NCBI GenBank assembly: GCA_030705665.1
Contig: JAUZQA010000276.1
Location: 1-5,904 of the forward strand
From: Bacillota bacterium
GTDB taxonomy: Bacteria > Bacillota > Bacilli > Bacillales_B > DSM-18226
Length of the DNA: 5,904 bases
Direction of reading: 5' to 3'
Of this stretch, positions 1-5,225 are shown piece after piece (the first letter of the stretch is position 1; every line of letters starts with the position of its first letter). The translations under genes and the position numbers were made by a program. The notes beneath the pieces were generated by a model. That model worked only from the letters and a program-made list of their open reading frames with translations. It had not been told where the DNA came from and ran no database searches.

Positions 1-1
1 G

Positions 2-64
2 AATCAGCATAATTTCTTTATAGAGGCAGAGGCTCCATTTGGTTTGGGGTCTCTTCTTAAGTAG
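2..64 (+). CDS. C-terminal end of an unidentified upstream gene (partial)
   Basis: This frame is open from the window edge to a TAG at 62-64 and encodes 20 residues ending FGLGSLLK; the other two plus frames hit stops within 25 bases. The stop codon overlaps the AGGAGG ribosome binding site (63-68) of the next gene, whose ATG is 15 bases after the stop. That is typical of an operon with coupled translation and is the main reason to believe the frame is coding. The tail is too short to identify a family. If real, its product probably acts with the downstream amidohydrolase. Confidence 0.6.
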   Translation, partial: NQHNFFIEAEAPFGLGSLLK

Positions 65-79
65 GAGGACGATACAATC

Positions 80-877
80 ATGAGGGACATAAAAATTGCT
101 ATTGCTCAGCTGGCCATTGTCGATGGAGATAAAAAGGCAAATCTGAAAAAAATGGAATACGCCATAAAGGAAGCTTGTGAAAAAAGGGCAGAAATAATTG
201 TCTTTCCTGAATTAATGCTTACGGGCCTCGTGGAAAAAGACGAAGTAAAGGCATTGGCAGAGGCCCTTGACGGGAATTCTTTTAAACAGATCCAAACGAT
301 GATAAAAGAGGATCCCATTTCAGTTGTCTATTCTTTTATGGAACTAGGCGCCGGAGGGGAAATCTATATTACGACCTGTTTGATTGATCACAACGGAGAG
401 GCTCTAGGGTATTACCGTAAAACGCACTTGTTTGTTGATGAAAAACAGCTGTTTAATCGGGGTGACGATTTGACGGTTGTGGAGCGGGAAGATTTCAGGA
501 TTGGGCTGCTTACTTGTTACGATATTGAGCTTCCGGAACCTGCCAGAGCGTTAGCGTTAAAGGGAGTAAATTTATTGATCGTTAATTCTGCTAATATGGC
601 TCCATACGAATATATCCACCGATTGTCGATTCAAATGAGGGCGTTGGAAAATCAGATTTTTGTCGTGTATTGTAATCGACTTGGGGCAAATAAATGGTTT
701 GAGTATCACGGACAAAGTGCCGCTGTTGGACCTGATGGTTTAATCATTGCGGATGTGGGTTTAGACAATGAAGTGGTACAAGTGATTGATTTGCCATTCG
801 AAAAATACCATAGTTCACCGGCTGAATTTAACTATCTAGCTGATCGCAGACCGGAACTTTATCACAAACCTTGCTAA
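80..877 (+). CDS. carbon-nitrogen hydrolase (nitrilase superfamily amidase)
   Basis: This 265-residue cytosolic enzyme belongs to the nitrilase/CN-hydrolase fold, which hydrolyses non-peptide C-N bonds, usually amides, to a carboxylate and ammonia. The catalytic triad is in place: Glu44 in FPELMLTG, Lys114 in YYRKTHLF and Cys146 in LLTCYDIELPE. The conserved RALEN (187-191) and the GQSAAVGPDG strand (211-220) are also present. The CYDIELPEPARALALKG stretch and the DRRPELY tail resemble the R-amidase-like branch rather than true nitrilases, but the substrate cannot be read from sequence. Length is normal for the family. The ATG at 80 follows AGGAGG (63-68) with 11 bases between. The gene is probably co-transcribed with the gene ending at 64, since there is no room for its own promoter, and the unit ends at the hairpin at 951-985. 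Confidence 0.9.
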   Translation: MRDIKIAIAQLAIVDGDKKANLKKMEYAIKEACEKRAEIIVFPELMLTGLVEKDEVKALAEALDGNSFKQIQTMIKEDPISVVYSFMELGAGGEIYITTCLIDHNGEALGYYRKTHLFVDEKQLFNRGDDLTVVEREDFRIGLLTCYDIELPEPARALALKGVNLLIVNSANMAPYEYIHRLSIQMRALENQIFVVYCNRLGANKWFEYHGQSAAVGPDGLIIADVGLDNEVVQVIDLPFEKYHSSPAEFNYLADRRPELYHKPC

Positions 878-950
878 ATTAAGGAATAACAAAGAGTTTC
901 TTAATCAAAAGTATTCGTTTTATGAATTAAATAAGGAATATTTGAAACAG

Positions 951-985
951 GGGGTGCAGTATGAAAACTGCACCCCTTCTTTTTT
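951..985 (+). terminator. Rho-independent terminator of the amidohydrolase operon
   Basis: A perfect 10-bp GC-rich stem (951-960 pairing with 967-976, GGGGTGCAGT arm) closes a 6-base ATGAAA loop and runs into TTCTTTTTT. It lies 73 bases after the amidohydrolase stop. The phosphatase gene at 1018-1656 converges on it, but on the minus strand the hairpin is not followed by a T run, so it mainly serves the plus strand. Confidence 0.93.
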
Positions 986-1001
986 AATCAAACGTTTGAT
1001 T
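986..1001. repeat. 16-bp perfect palindrome, copy 1
   Basis: AATCAAACGTTTGATT is its own reverse complement and abuts the T tract of the terminator at 951-985. The identical 16 bases recur at the core of the longer palindrome at 2619-2650. A symmetric site of this size would suit a TetR-type dimer, but it sits between two convergent gene ends, where an operator is not expected. Its role is unknown. Confidence 0.85.
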
Positions 1002-1017
1002 GAACCGCTGTTGTTTT

Positions 1018-1656
1018 TTATTTCTTGGCATTTCTTGTTTCCATATTAATGTGTGAAGTGTCTCCAATCATCTTTACTTGAAAGGTACCTTCGTCATATT
1101 GGGCCAATGTAAGACTGGTTCCTTCGATAAACGGACCTTCCCACCATTTTTCGGTAGGAATATTCATTAAGTAAGATAAAATTGCTCTAATAGTGACGCC
1201 GTGAGTAACGATCAATACGTTCCCATCCTTGTTGTCAGCAATAATTCTGTTTATGACGTGTTCTACACGGCTTTTTAAAGCTTCCAGGCTTTCGCCATTA
1301 TGCGGCTCATGATTATAAAGGTGCGGAGCATTCCAAAAATCAAAAAACTCTTGTTTGGAATGCTGTTCAATTTCTTCTTTTACTTTACCTTCCCAATCGC
1401 CCAAATTAATTTCCTTTAGACCGTCTTCAAATCGAATGGGGATTATTCGATCAAAACAAATAAGTTTAGTAGTTTTTACTGCTCTCTCAATCGGACTAGA
1501 GTAGATGGCATTAAACTTGATTTGCGACAATCTTTCCCCTAAAGCCACAGCATTTCTTTTTCCGTTATCGGTTAGGTCTGAATCCTTCCATCCTTGTAAT
1601 CGGTTTTCACTATTCCATTGAGTTTCTCCGTGACGAGTTATATAAAGATTTAACAA
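1018..1656 (-). CDS. phoE: histidine phosphatase family protein, PhoE-like
   Basis: This 212-residue cytosolic phosphatase is of the histidine phosphatase (phosphoglycerate mutase-like) superfamily, in which an active-site histidine is transiently phosphorylated. The N-terminal TRHGETQWN puts the nucleophile at His9 with Arg8. Arg58 in SSPIERA, the acid Glu82 in KEINLGDWEG and the second histidine His152 in VTHGV complete the site. The GDWEGK, FWNAPHLY and late GDTSHI segments closely resemble the broad-specificity phosphatase PhoE of Geobacillus/Bacillus (YhfR), so a phosphatase is more likely than a glycolytic mutase. The start is TTG at 1656-1654: it follows GGAGG (1668-1664) with 7 bases between, and the upstream ATG at 1670 runs into a stop after six codons. 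It is divergent from yfnB. The natural substrate is not evident. Confidence 0.9.
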   Translation of the reverse strand: MLNLYITRHGETQWNSENRLQGWKDSDLTDNGKRNAVALGERLSQIKFNAIYSSPIERAVKTTKLICFDRIIPIRFEDGLKEINLGDWEGKVKEEIEQHSKQEFFDFWNAPHLYNHEPHNGESLEALKSRVEHVINRIIADNKDGNVLIVTHGVTIRAILSYLMNIPTEKWWEGPFIEGTSLTLAQYDEGTFQVKMIGDTSHINMETRNAKK

Positions 1657-1740
1657 AATAATTCCTCCATGTTACAAAAAATGATTTTTGGCAATTCGTG
1701 GACTTAATCAGTTTATCACCTAAATTCCCTTTTCTTCATC

Positions 1741-1746
1741 TATAAT
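1741..1746 (+). promoter_or_regulatory. possible -10 element for yfnB
   Basis: A perfect TATAAT lies about 48 bases before the yfnB TTG in the 138-base divergent spacer. No good TTGACA-like hexamer is found 16-18 bases upstream (the region reads CACCTAAA), so the call rests on the -10 alone. No promoter for the minus-strand phosphatase could be identified in the same spacer. Confidence 0.4.
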
Positions 1747-1794
1747 GTAATAAGATATCAAACTATAACATTGGTAAGAAAGTGAAGGATTATA

Positions 1795-2481
1795 TTGAAG
1801 AAGTACACGACTTTATTATTTGATGCAGACGATACATTATTGGATTTTGGCGCAGCTGAAAGCTTTGCATTAAGCTTATTGTTTAAGGATCAAAAAATTC
1901 CGTTAACCGCTGAACTCGAGGCCCATTATAAAGAACTCAATCAAGGACTTTGGCGGGCGCACGAAGAGGGAAAAATAGAACGAGATGAATTACTGAATAC
2001 TAGATTTTCGCTTCTTTTTAAGGAATACGGCAAAGAGGTTGATGGCGTTTTATTGGAAGAAAACTATCGTATGTATTTGGAAGAAGGGCACCAGCTTGTA
2101 AATGGCGCTTTGGAATTATTGAATGATCTGCAAAAAAAGTTTGACCTGTACATTGTTACGAATGGCGTTTCTAAAACGCAGGATAAACGTTTACGTGATT
2201 CAGGTTTACATTCATTCTTTAAAGGTGTTTTCGTTTCAGAGGACACAGGCTTCCAGAAGCCAATGAAGGAATACTTCGATTACGTCTTCGCACGAATTCC
2301 TCATTTTTCTTTGGAACACGGCTTAATTATTGGAGATTCCTTAAGCTCTGATATCAAAGGCGGCATGTTAGCGGGACTTGATACATGCTGGTTCAATCCT
2401 AAAATGAAGCCAAACAATACGGGAATTCAGCCTACTTATCAAATACAAACACTTGAGGAACTGTATAGGATCTTAAAATAA
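1795..2481 (+). CDS. yfnB: HAD-superfamily phosphatase/5'-nucleotidase, YjjG/YfnB family
   Basis: This 228-residue cytosolic haloacid dehalogenase-fold hydrolase closely resembles Bacillus subtilis YfnB; the related E. coli YjjG is a nucleotidase acting on pyrimidine and non-canonical nucleoside monophosphates. Motif I is LLFDADDTLLDF with nucleophile Asp10 and acid/base Asp12. Motif II is VTNG (Thr122), motif III is QKP (Lys155) and motif IV is IIGDSLSSDIKGG (Asp181, Asp186). Residues about 17-90 form the helical cap. The start is TTG at 1795, behind GAAGGA (1784-1789): an in-frame TGA lies at 1783-1785, and a later start would remove motif I. The gene stands alone, divergent from the PhoE-like phosphatase. 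All catalytic residues are intact. A house-cleaning nucleotidase role is inferred from the family, not shown here. Confidence 0.93.
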   Translation: MKKYTTLLFDADDTLLDFGAAESFALSLLFKDQKIPLTAELEAHYKELNQGLWRAHEEGKIERDELLNTRFSLLFKEYGKEVDGVLLEENYRMYLEEGHQLVNGALELLNDLQKKFDLYIVTNGVSKTQDKRLRDSGLHSFFKGVFVSEDTGFQKPMKEYFDYVFARIPHFSLEHGLIIGDSLSSDIKGGMLAGLDTCWFNPKMKPNNTGIQPTYQIQTLEELYRILK

Positions 2482-2569
2482 TTGTTCAAGAGATGCCTAC
2501 AAAAGGTTGGAGACTGCTGAAATTCCACATGGCGGGGTTATTTGGTACAACCCGATAAAAAGATTCTAA
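2477..2569 (+). other. short start-less open segment, possible gene remnant or structured RNA
   Basis: Directly after yfnB one frame is open for 30 codons (2477-2566, stop TAA 2567-2569) and reads like protein: RDAYKRLETAEIPHGG followed by VIWYNPIKRF. It has no ATG or GTG, only an internal TTG at 2507, and no ribosome binding site, so it cannot be an intact gene. An open run this long is not rare by chance. The same DNA can fold as RNA: GGGTT/AACCC (2535-2539 with 2549-2553) and ATTCTAA/TTAGAAT (2563-2569 with 2574-2580, TGAA loop), just before the hairpin at 2581. I recognise no known RNA family or protein family. It is either a decayed 3' end of a lost gene or a structured 3' untranslated region. 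Confidence 0.25.
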
Positions 2570-2580
2570 TGAATTAGAAT

Positions 2581-2626
2581 GAGCCGGGGACGTATTATGA
2601 TCACGTCGACAGGCTCTATTTTTATT
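2581..2626 (+). terminator. probable terminator downstream of yfnB
   Basis: GAGCC (2581-2585) pairs with GGCTC (2612-2616), with a second inner helix GACGT/ACGTC (2589-2593 with 2603-2607), and is followed by TATTTTTATT. It lies 100 bases after the yfnB stop. The internal loop makes the stem weaker than the other terminators in this window. Confidence 0.5.
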
Positions 2627-2650
2627 AATCAAACGTTTGATTAATAAAAA
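2619..2650. repeat. 32-bp perfect palindrome, copy 2 of the AATCAAACGTTTGATT core
   Basis: Bases 2619-2634 are the exact reverse complement of 2635-2650. The centre repeats the 16-bp palindrome at 986-1001, here extended by eight more paired bases on each side (outer arms TTTTTATT and AATAAAAA). Like copy 1 it follows directly on a terminator T tract. T runs lie at its left and A runs at its right, so on neither strand does the hairpin itself have the U tail of a terminator. It is 220 bases upstream of the lipoprotein gene, which is far for a simple operator. Confidence 0.9.
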
Positions 2651-2854
2651 ATTTGAATATAGGTTATTTCTTCTTACTTACTAATGGGTAGCATATAGAG
2701 AAAAAAAGGAGAAAAAGAACTATATAAAATTAAATTCCTCCAACAATATTATAAATTTTTTGAATAGATAGTTAACTATTGTTAAGAATCTATGATTCGT
2801 ATTCTATATATTCCTGATTCTTATATCATTGAATTGTACCATTTTTAAAAAATG
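2651..2854 (+). other. AT-rich leader region before the lipoprotein gene; no gene seen
   Basis: This is the rest of the gene-free stretch 2482-2870. No frame with a start and a ribosome binding site is visible on either strand. It contains a 12-bp palindrome ATAGTTAACTAT (2768-2779) and a small GAATC-TAT-GATTC inverted repeat (2786-2798). TTGTTA at 2779-2784 and TATATA at 2805-2810 could be promoter elements, but the 20-base spacing is too wide for a confident call. The lipoprotein promoter is presumably in here. Confidence 0.35.
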
Positions 2855-2870
2855 AAGGAGGAATCGGAGA

Positions 2871-3209
2871 ATGAAGAGTTTTAAAAAATGGGGTTTAGCA
2901 TTGTTGGCAACTTCTATATTGGTTGGGGCAGCTTCTGGATGCAGCAGTAATGAGAAGAAAAGCAATGCTGATACCAATCAAATTCAAGACAACGGTTCTG
3001 ACCAATCTCAAAGCGGTGATCAATCACAGAATAATGGAACTGATAATGGACAATCACAAACGAACGGATCTGATCAATCAACCGATAATGGTCAAACACA
3101 GAATAATGGGTCCGATCAATCAAATGGCAACAGTCAATCACAAACGAACGGCTCTGATCAGACAACTGGAAATGGTACGAGCCAAGATTCCCCCAAAACT
3201 GGAAATTAA
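2871..3209 (+). CDS. small Q/N/S/G-rich putative lipoprotein with 14-residue repeats
   Basis: The 112-residue product starts with a lipoprotein-type signal: basic KSFKK, a hydrophobic stretch (WGLALLATSILVGA, 7-20) and a lipobox-like AASGC with Cys24 as the predicted lipidated residue. The -3 position is Ala rather than the usual Leu. After cleavage the mature part is almost entirely hydrophilic and low in complexity, lacking aromatic residues, so it is probably a disordered chain tethered to the outer face of the membrane. Residues 37-102 are repeats with the pattern Q-S/T-Q-x-N-G-S/T-D-Q-S plus four variable residues. The start is well fixed by AAGGAGG (2855-2861), 9 bases before the ATG. 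No enzymatic or binding domain is recognisable and I assign no function. Overlapping frames on both strands are by-products of the repeat composition. Confidence 0.8.
   Translation: MKSFKKWGLALLATSILVGAASGCSSNEKKSNADTNQIQDNGSDQSQSGDQSQNNGTDNGQSQTNGSDQSTDNGQTQNNGSDQSNGNSQSQTNGSDQTTGNGTSQDSPKTGN
2979..3176 (+). repeat. in-frame tandem repeat, about 42 bp per unit
   Basis: Codons 37-102 of the lipoprotein fall into five units beginning at Gln37, Gln51, Gln61, Gln75 and Gln89, each 14 residues except the second, which is 10. The third and fifth are most alike, for example CAATCACAAACGAACGG recurs 84 bases (two units) apart. Such arrays can gain or lose units by slippage or recombination, so unit number may vary between strains. 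Confidence 0.8.
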
Positions 3210-3271
3210 TCTGCGTTAATTCCATCGGGTATTGGGGCTTTATAGTAAATAAATCACTTTCAATTATGCAT

Positions 3272-3320
3272 AAAGAGGATGTCTGAAGGGTCCAAGCCCT
3301 CTTAAGACATCCTCTTTGTT
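3272..3320. terminator. long hairpin terminator between convergent genes
   Basis: A perfect 13-bp stem (3272-3284 with 3305-3317, arm AAAGAGGATGTCT) encloses a 20-base loop that can form an inner AGGG/CCCT helix (3287-3290 with 3297-3300). Each arm ends in a CTCTTT-type T-rich edge on its own strand. It sits 62 bases after the lipoprotein stop and 14 bases after the pyruvate kinase stop, so it probably ends transcription from both sides. Neither side has a long uninterrupted T run. Confidence 0.75.
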
Positions 3321-3331
3321 CTAAAATGCCC

Positions 3332-4384
3332 CTAATTCTGATCACGAATTAAGTGCAAAATATCCGCAAAATCAAATGGCTCTTCCTGTTTCATCTTTTC
3401 GGCAAAGTCGGAAACACGTGTAAGGGTTTCAACACTTTCAATCGGATGATGTCCAGCGGCACTTTCTGCGGAGAGCATGACTGCATTTGCCCCATCAAGT
3501 ACAGCTTGAAAAACATCGGTTACCTCCGCGCGGGTTGGAATCGCGCTTTCAACCATGGATTGCAGCATTTGTGTCGCAACGATTACATATGTATTGGTTC
3601 GCTTGCACTCATGAATCATTGCTTTTTGCAACAACGGAATCCAATGATAAGGCACTTCAACACCAAGATCTCCTCTGGCAATCATAATTCCATTTGCTTC
3701 CTGACAAATGGCTGGAAAGTTGGTAATCGCTTCAACTGTTTCAATCTTGGCAATGATGTTAGGAGAATGGGAAGACCGCTCTTTAATAAAGGCATGAATT
3801 TCTTTTAAATGGTTAGGTTTTCGGATGAAGGAACAGGCCATATAATCTACTTTTTCTTCTAATAGAAATTCAATATCCTTTTTGTCCTTTTCTGTTATTG
3901 CAGGCAATTGAACCTCTGTGCCAGGAACATTTACACCTTTATGTGAGGAGATTGGACCACCTGTTTTTACGGTTGTTTGAATTTTGTCAGAATCAATATT
4001 TTCAACAGTCAACACCACTTGCCCGTCGTTTATTAAAATTTGGCTTCCGGTTTTTACATCCTGAGCTAAACCGGTATAATCCACAGATGCTTCATTTTGA
4101 TTTCCTTTAATGGGTTTTACGGAAAGTGTAAATGCAGCTCCTTTTTGGAGATTGATTTCCTTTTCCTCTATCTCGCCAAGTCTGATTTTAGGTCCTTGAA
4201 GGTCTCCTAATATTTGAACAGAGCGGTCAATGGAACGGACTAATTCAATAATTTCCTTATGACTTTCATGTGTGCCATGAGACATATTTAGGCGAATAAT
4301 ATTCATTCCATTTGAGATTAGCTTTGACAAAATATCCTTGCTGCTGCTAGCTGGCCCAATTGTACAAACTCGATCGATTTTCAA
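3332..4384 (-). CDS. short pyruvate kinase lacking the C-terminal domain
   Basis: Pyruvate kinase moves phosphate from phosphoenolpyruvate to ADP, the last step of glycolysis. The 350 residues cover the TIM-barrel A domain (about 1-68 and 153-333) with the inserted B lid (about 69-152). Catalytic and ligand residues are present: Arg31, Asn33 and Ser35 in RLNMSHG, Asp61, Lys213 and Glu215 in AKIET, Asp239 in ARGDLGVE, Thr271 in VATQML, and PTRAEVTDV (283-291). The C domain that holds allosteric sites in standard enzymes (about 475 residues, about 585 in Bacillus) is missing; only 120 bases remain before the next gene, so this is not a local frameshift. DLQGPK (61-66) replaces DTKGPE, the pattern of K+-independent enzymes. 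The start is TTG (4384-4382) after AAAGGA (4399-4394); an in-frame TGA at 4393 excludes extension, and the ATG at 4394 is out of frame. It is probably a paralogue of a full-length pyk elsewhere. Confidence 0.9.
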   Translation of the reverse strand: MKIDRVCTIGPASSSKDILSKLISNGMNIIRLNMSHGTHESHKEIIELVRSIDRSVQILGDLQGPKIRLGEIEEKEINLQKGAAFTLSVKPIKGNQNEASVDYTGLAQDVKTGSQILINDGQVVLTVENIDSDKIQTTVKTGGPISSHKGVNVPGTEVQLPAITEKDKKDIEFLLEEKVDYMACSFIRKPNHLKEIHAFIKERSSHSPNIIAKIETVEAITNFPAICQEANGIMIARGDLGVEVPYHWIPLLQKAMIHECKRTNTYVIVATQMLQSMVESAIPTRAEVTDVFQAVLDGANAVMLSAESAAGHHPIESVETLTRVSDFAEKMKQEEPFDFADILHLIRDQN

Positions 4385-4444
4385 CAGTACTCATCCTTTC
4401 CGATACTGGTGGTGTCTATCTTATCTTGTCTCTATAGATTGAAA

Positions 4445-4474
4445 AATATATTTAGAAAGTCGAAAAAATTGCAA
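4445..4474 (-). promoter_or_regulatory. candidate sigma-A promoter for the short pyruvate kinase
   Basis: On the minus strand TTGCAA (4474-4469) and TATATT (4450-4445) are separated by 18 bases. Transcription would start near 4438, giving an untranslated leader of about 54 bases before the TTG. Both hexamers match the consensus at four or five positions. Confidence 0.5.
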
Positions 4475-4498
4475 TCATGTATGAAATTCCCCTAAACT
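4469..4498 (+). promoter_or_regulatory. weak candidate promoter for the FMN reductase
   Basis: The same TTGCAA (4469-4474), being self-complementary, also reads as a -35 on the plus strand. TAAACT at 4493-4498 follows after 18 bases, about 41 bases before the ATG. The -10 match is modest, and other AT-rich hexamers nearby are possible. Confidence 0.3.
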
Positions 4499-4538
4499 TA
4501 AAAATGTAAATACATAAATAGACGAAGGAGATCTTTTT

Positions 4539-5081
4539 ATGAAAATAGTAGCGATTGTAGGTAGTAACCGTAAAGAATCCTTTAATAAAAAATTAACCTT
4601 GTTTATTCAAAAAAGGTTTAAGGACCAGGTGGAGATTGAACTTTTGCCAATTGAAAAGCTGCCGATGTATAACCAAGATGATGAGTTAACACCTCCATCG
4701 GCCGTAACTGAAATCAAAACTAAGGTTCTCCAAAGTGATGGCGTTTTGATTGCTACACCAGAATACAATCATTCCATTCCAGCATTTTTAAAAAATGCGC
4801 TTGATTGGTTTTCACGTGTAGATAAAGTAATGGTGAATAAACCTGTTTTGATTGTTGGAGCAACACCTGGGGTACTAGGGACTGTCCGTGCACAAGTTCA
4901 TCTTCGCCAAATATTAAATTCCCCTGGAATTGGAGCACTTACTTTACCTGGAAATGAAGTATTTATTGGAAATATCAACGAAAAGTTAGATGCATCAGGC
5001 GAATTAACACACGAACCAACGATTCAATTTTTAGACTCGGTGATGAATAACTTTATTGGCTGGGCAGAGAAAGTTAAATAA
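4539..5081 (+). CDS. NAD(P)H-dependent FMN reductase, ChrR-like flavodoxin-fold oxidoreductase
   Basis: This 180-residue cytosolic flavoprotein belongs to the NADPH-dependent FMN reductase family, which passes electrons from NAD(P)H through bound FMN to quinones, azo dyes, chromate or free flavin. The phosphate-binding loop GSNRKESFNKKL (8-19) and the FMN-contacting TPEYNHSIPAFLKNALDW (73-90) are classical. The later GTVRAQVHLRQIL (114-126) is shared with the ChrR/YieF quinone and chromate reductases, so it is closer to these than to B. subtilis azoreductase YhdA. Length is typical. The ATG is set by AAGGAG (4525-4530) with an 8-base spacer. It is divergent from the pyruvate kinase and followed by its own terminator, so it is a single-gene unit. 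The physiological electron acceptor cannot be told from sequence; protection from quinone or oxidative stress is the usual guess for the family. Confidence 0.92.
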   Translation: MKIVAIVGSNRKESFNKKLTLFIQKRFKDQVEIELLPIEKLPMYNQDDELTPPSAVTEIKTKVLQSDGVLIATPEYNHSIPAFLKNALDWFSRVDKVMVNKPVLIVGATPGVLGTVRAQVHLRQILNSPGIGALTLPGNEVFIGNINEKLDASGELTHEPTIQFLDSVMNNFIGWAEKVK

Positions 5082-5090
5082 ATACCATGA

Positions 5091-5127
5091 AAATGCGATT
5101 CTCACTTTTTGAGAATCGTATTTTTTC
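5091..5127 (+). terminator. Rho-independent terminator of the FMN reductase gene
   Basis: An 11-bp stem with one G-U pair (5093-5103 with 5111-5121, core CGATTCTC/GAGAATCG) has a 7-base loop and is followed by T5 and C. It starts about 10 bases after the stop codon and separates the reductase from the TetR gene. Confidence 0.9.
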
Positions 5128-5142
5128 TGTGGAATAAAGCAG

Positions 5143-5171
5143 TTGAACTGGAAAAATAATTATGATATATT
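5143..5171 (+). promoter_or_regulatory. sigma-A promoter of the TetR-family regulator
   Basis: TTGAAC (5143-5148) and TATATT (5166-5171) are separated by exactly 17 bases. Transcription would start near 5178, just before the inverted-repeat operator at 5187-5209. Bound repressor would therefore block initiation or early elongation. Confidence 0.7.
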
Positions 5172-5186
5172 AAATTATGTTTCAAA

Positions 5187-5209
5187 TGACCAAAAAACCA
5201 AATTGGTCA
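5187..5209 (+). promoter_or_regulatory. inverted-repeat operator, probably for the adjacent TetR regulator
   Basis: TGACCAA (5187-5193) and TTGGTCA (5203-5209) are perfect 7-base arms around a 9-base AT-rich centre, 23 bp in all. The site lies between the predicted transcription start and the AGGAGG (5213-5218) of the TetR gene. Size, symmetry and position are those of an autoregulatory TetR operator. A second left half (ACCAA at 5197-5201) gives an alternative shorter dyad with TTGGT at 5203-5207. Confidence 0.75.
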
Positions 5210-5225
5210 GTTAGGAGGAATCTGT

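Noticed and set aside
2491..2500. AGATGCCTAC resembling the 3' part of a fluoride riboswitch
   Set aside because: The required upstream hairpin and pseudoknot partner are absent (yfnB coding sequence lies there), and no fluoride exporter gene follows.
2619..2650. 32-bp palindrome as a terminator
   Set aside because: On both strands the hairpin ends in an A run, not a U run, so it lacks the tail needed for intrinsic termination.
2662..2691. SigB-like promoter GGTTAT ... GGGTAG
   Set aside because: The spacing of about 17-18 bases is too wide for SigB (12-14), and the -35 match is poor.
3192..3209. SPKTGN at the lipoprotein C-terminus as a sortase signal
   Set aside because: It lacks the leading Leu of LPxTG, and no hydrophobic segment or basic tail follows in any frame.
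2923..3219. Open frame of 98 codons in another plus frame inside the lipoprotein gene
   Set aside because: It has no ribosome binding site, and its repeats simply mirror those of the lipoprotein frame.
2914..3345. Open frame of 143 codons on the minus strand across the lipoprotein gene
   Set aside because: It is a shadow of the repetitive Q/N/S codons, its composition (many His, Cys, Ile) is not protein-like, and it overlaps the convergent terminator. The plus-strand frame has the strong ribosome binding site and signal peptide.
3353..3808. Open frame of 151 codons on the plus strand inside the pyruvate kinase gene
   Set aside because: It lies antisense to a gene with fully conserved catalytic motifs, has no recognisable domain and is a shadow frame.
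4365..4394. ATG at 4394 (minus) as the pyruvate kinase start
   Set aside because: It is out of frame with the conserved CTIGPAS region; TTG at 4384 is the only in-frame start after the upstream stop apart from an unlikely CTG.
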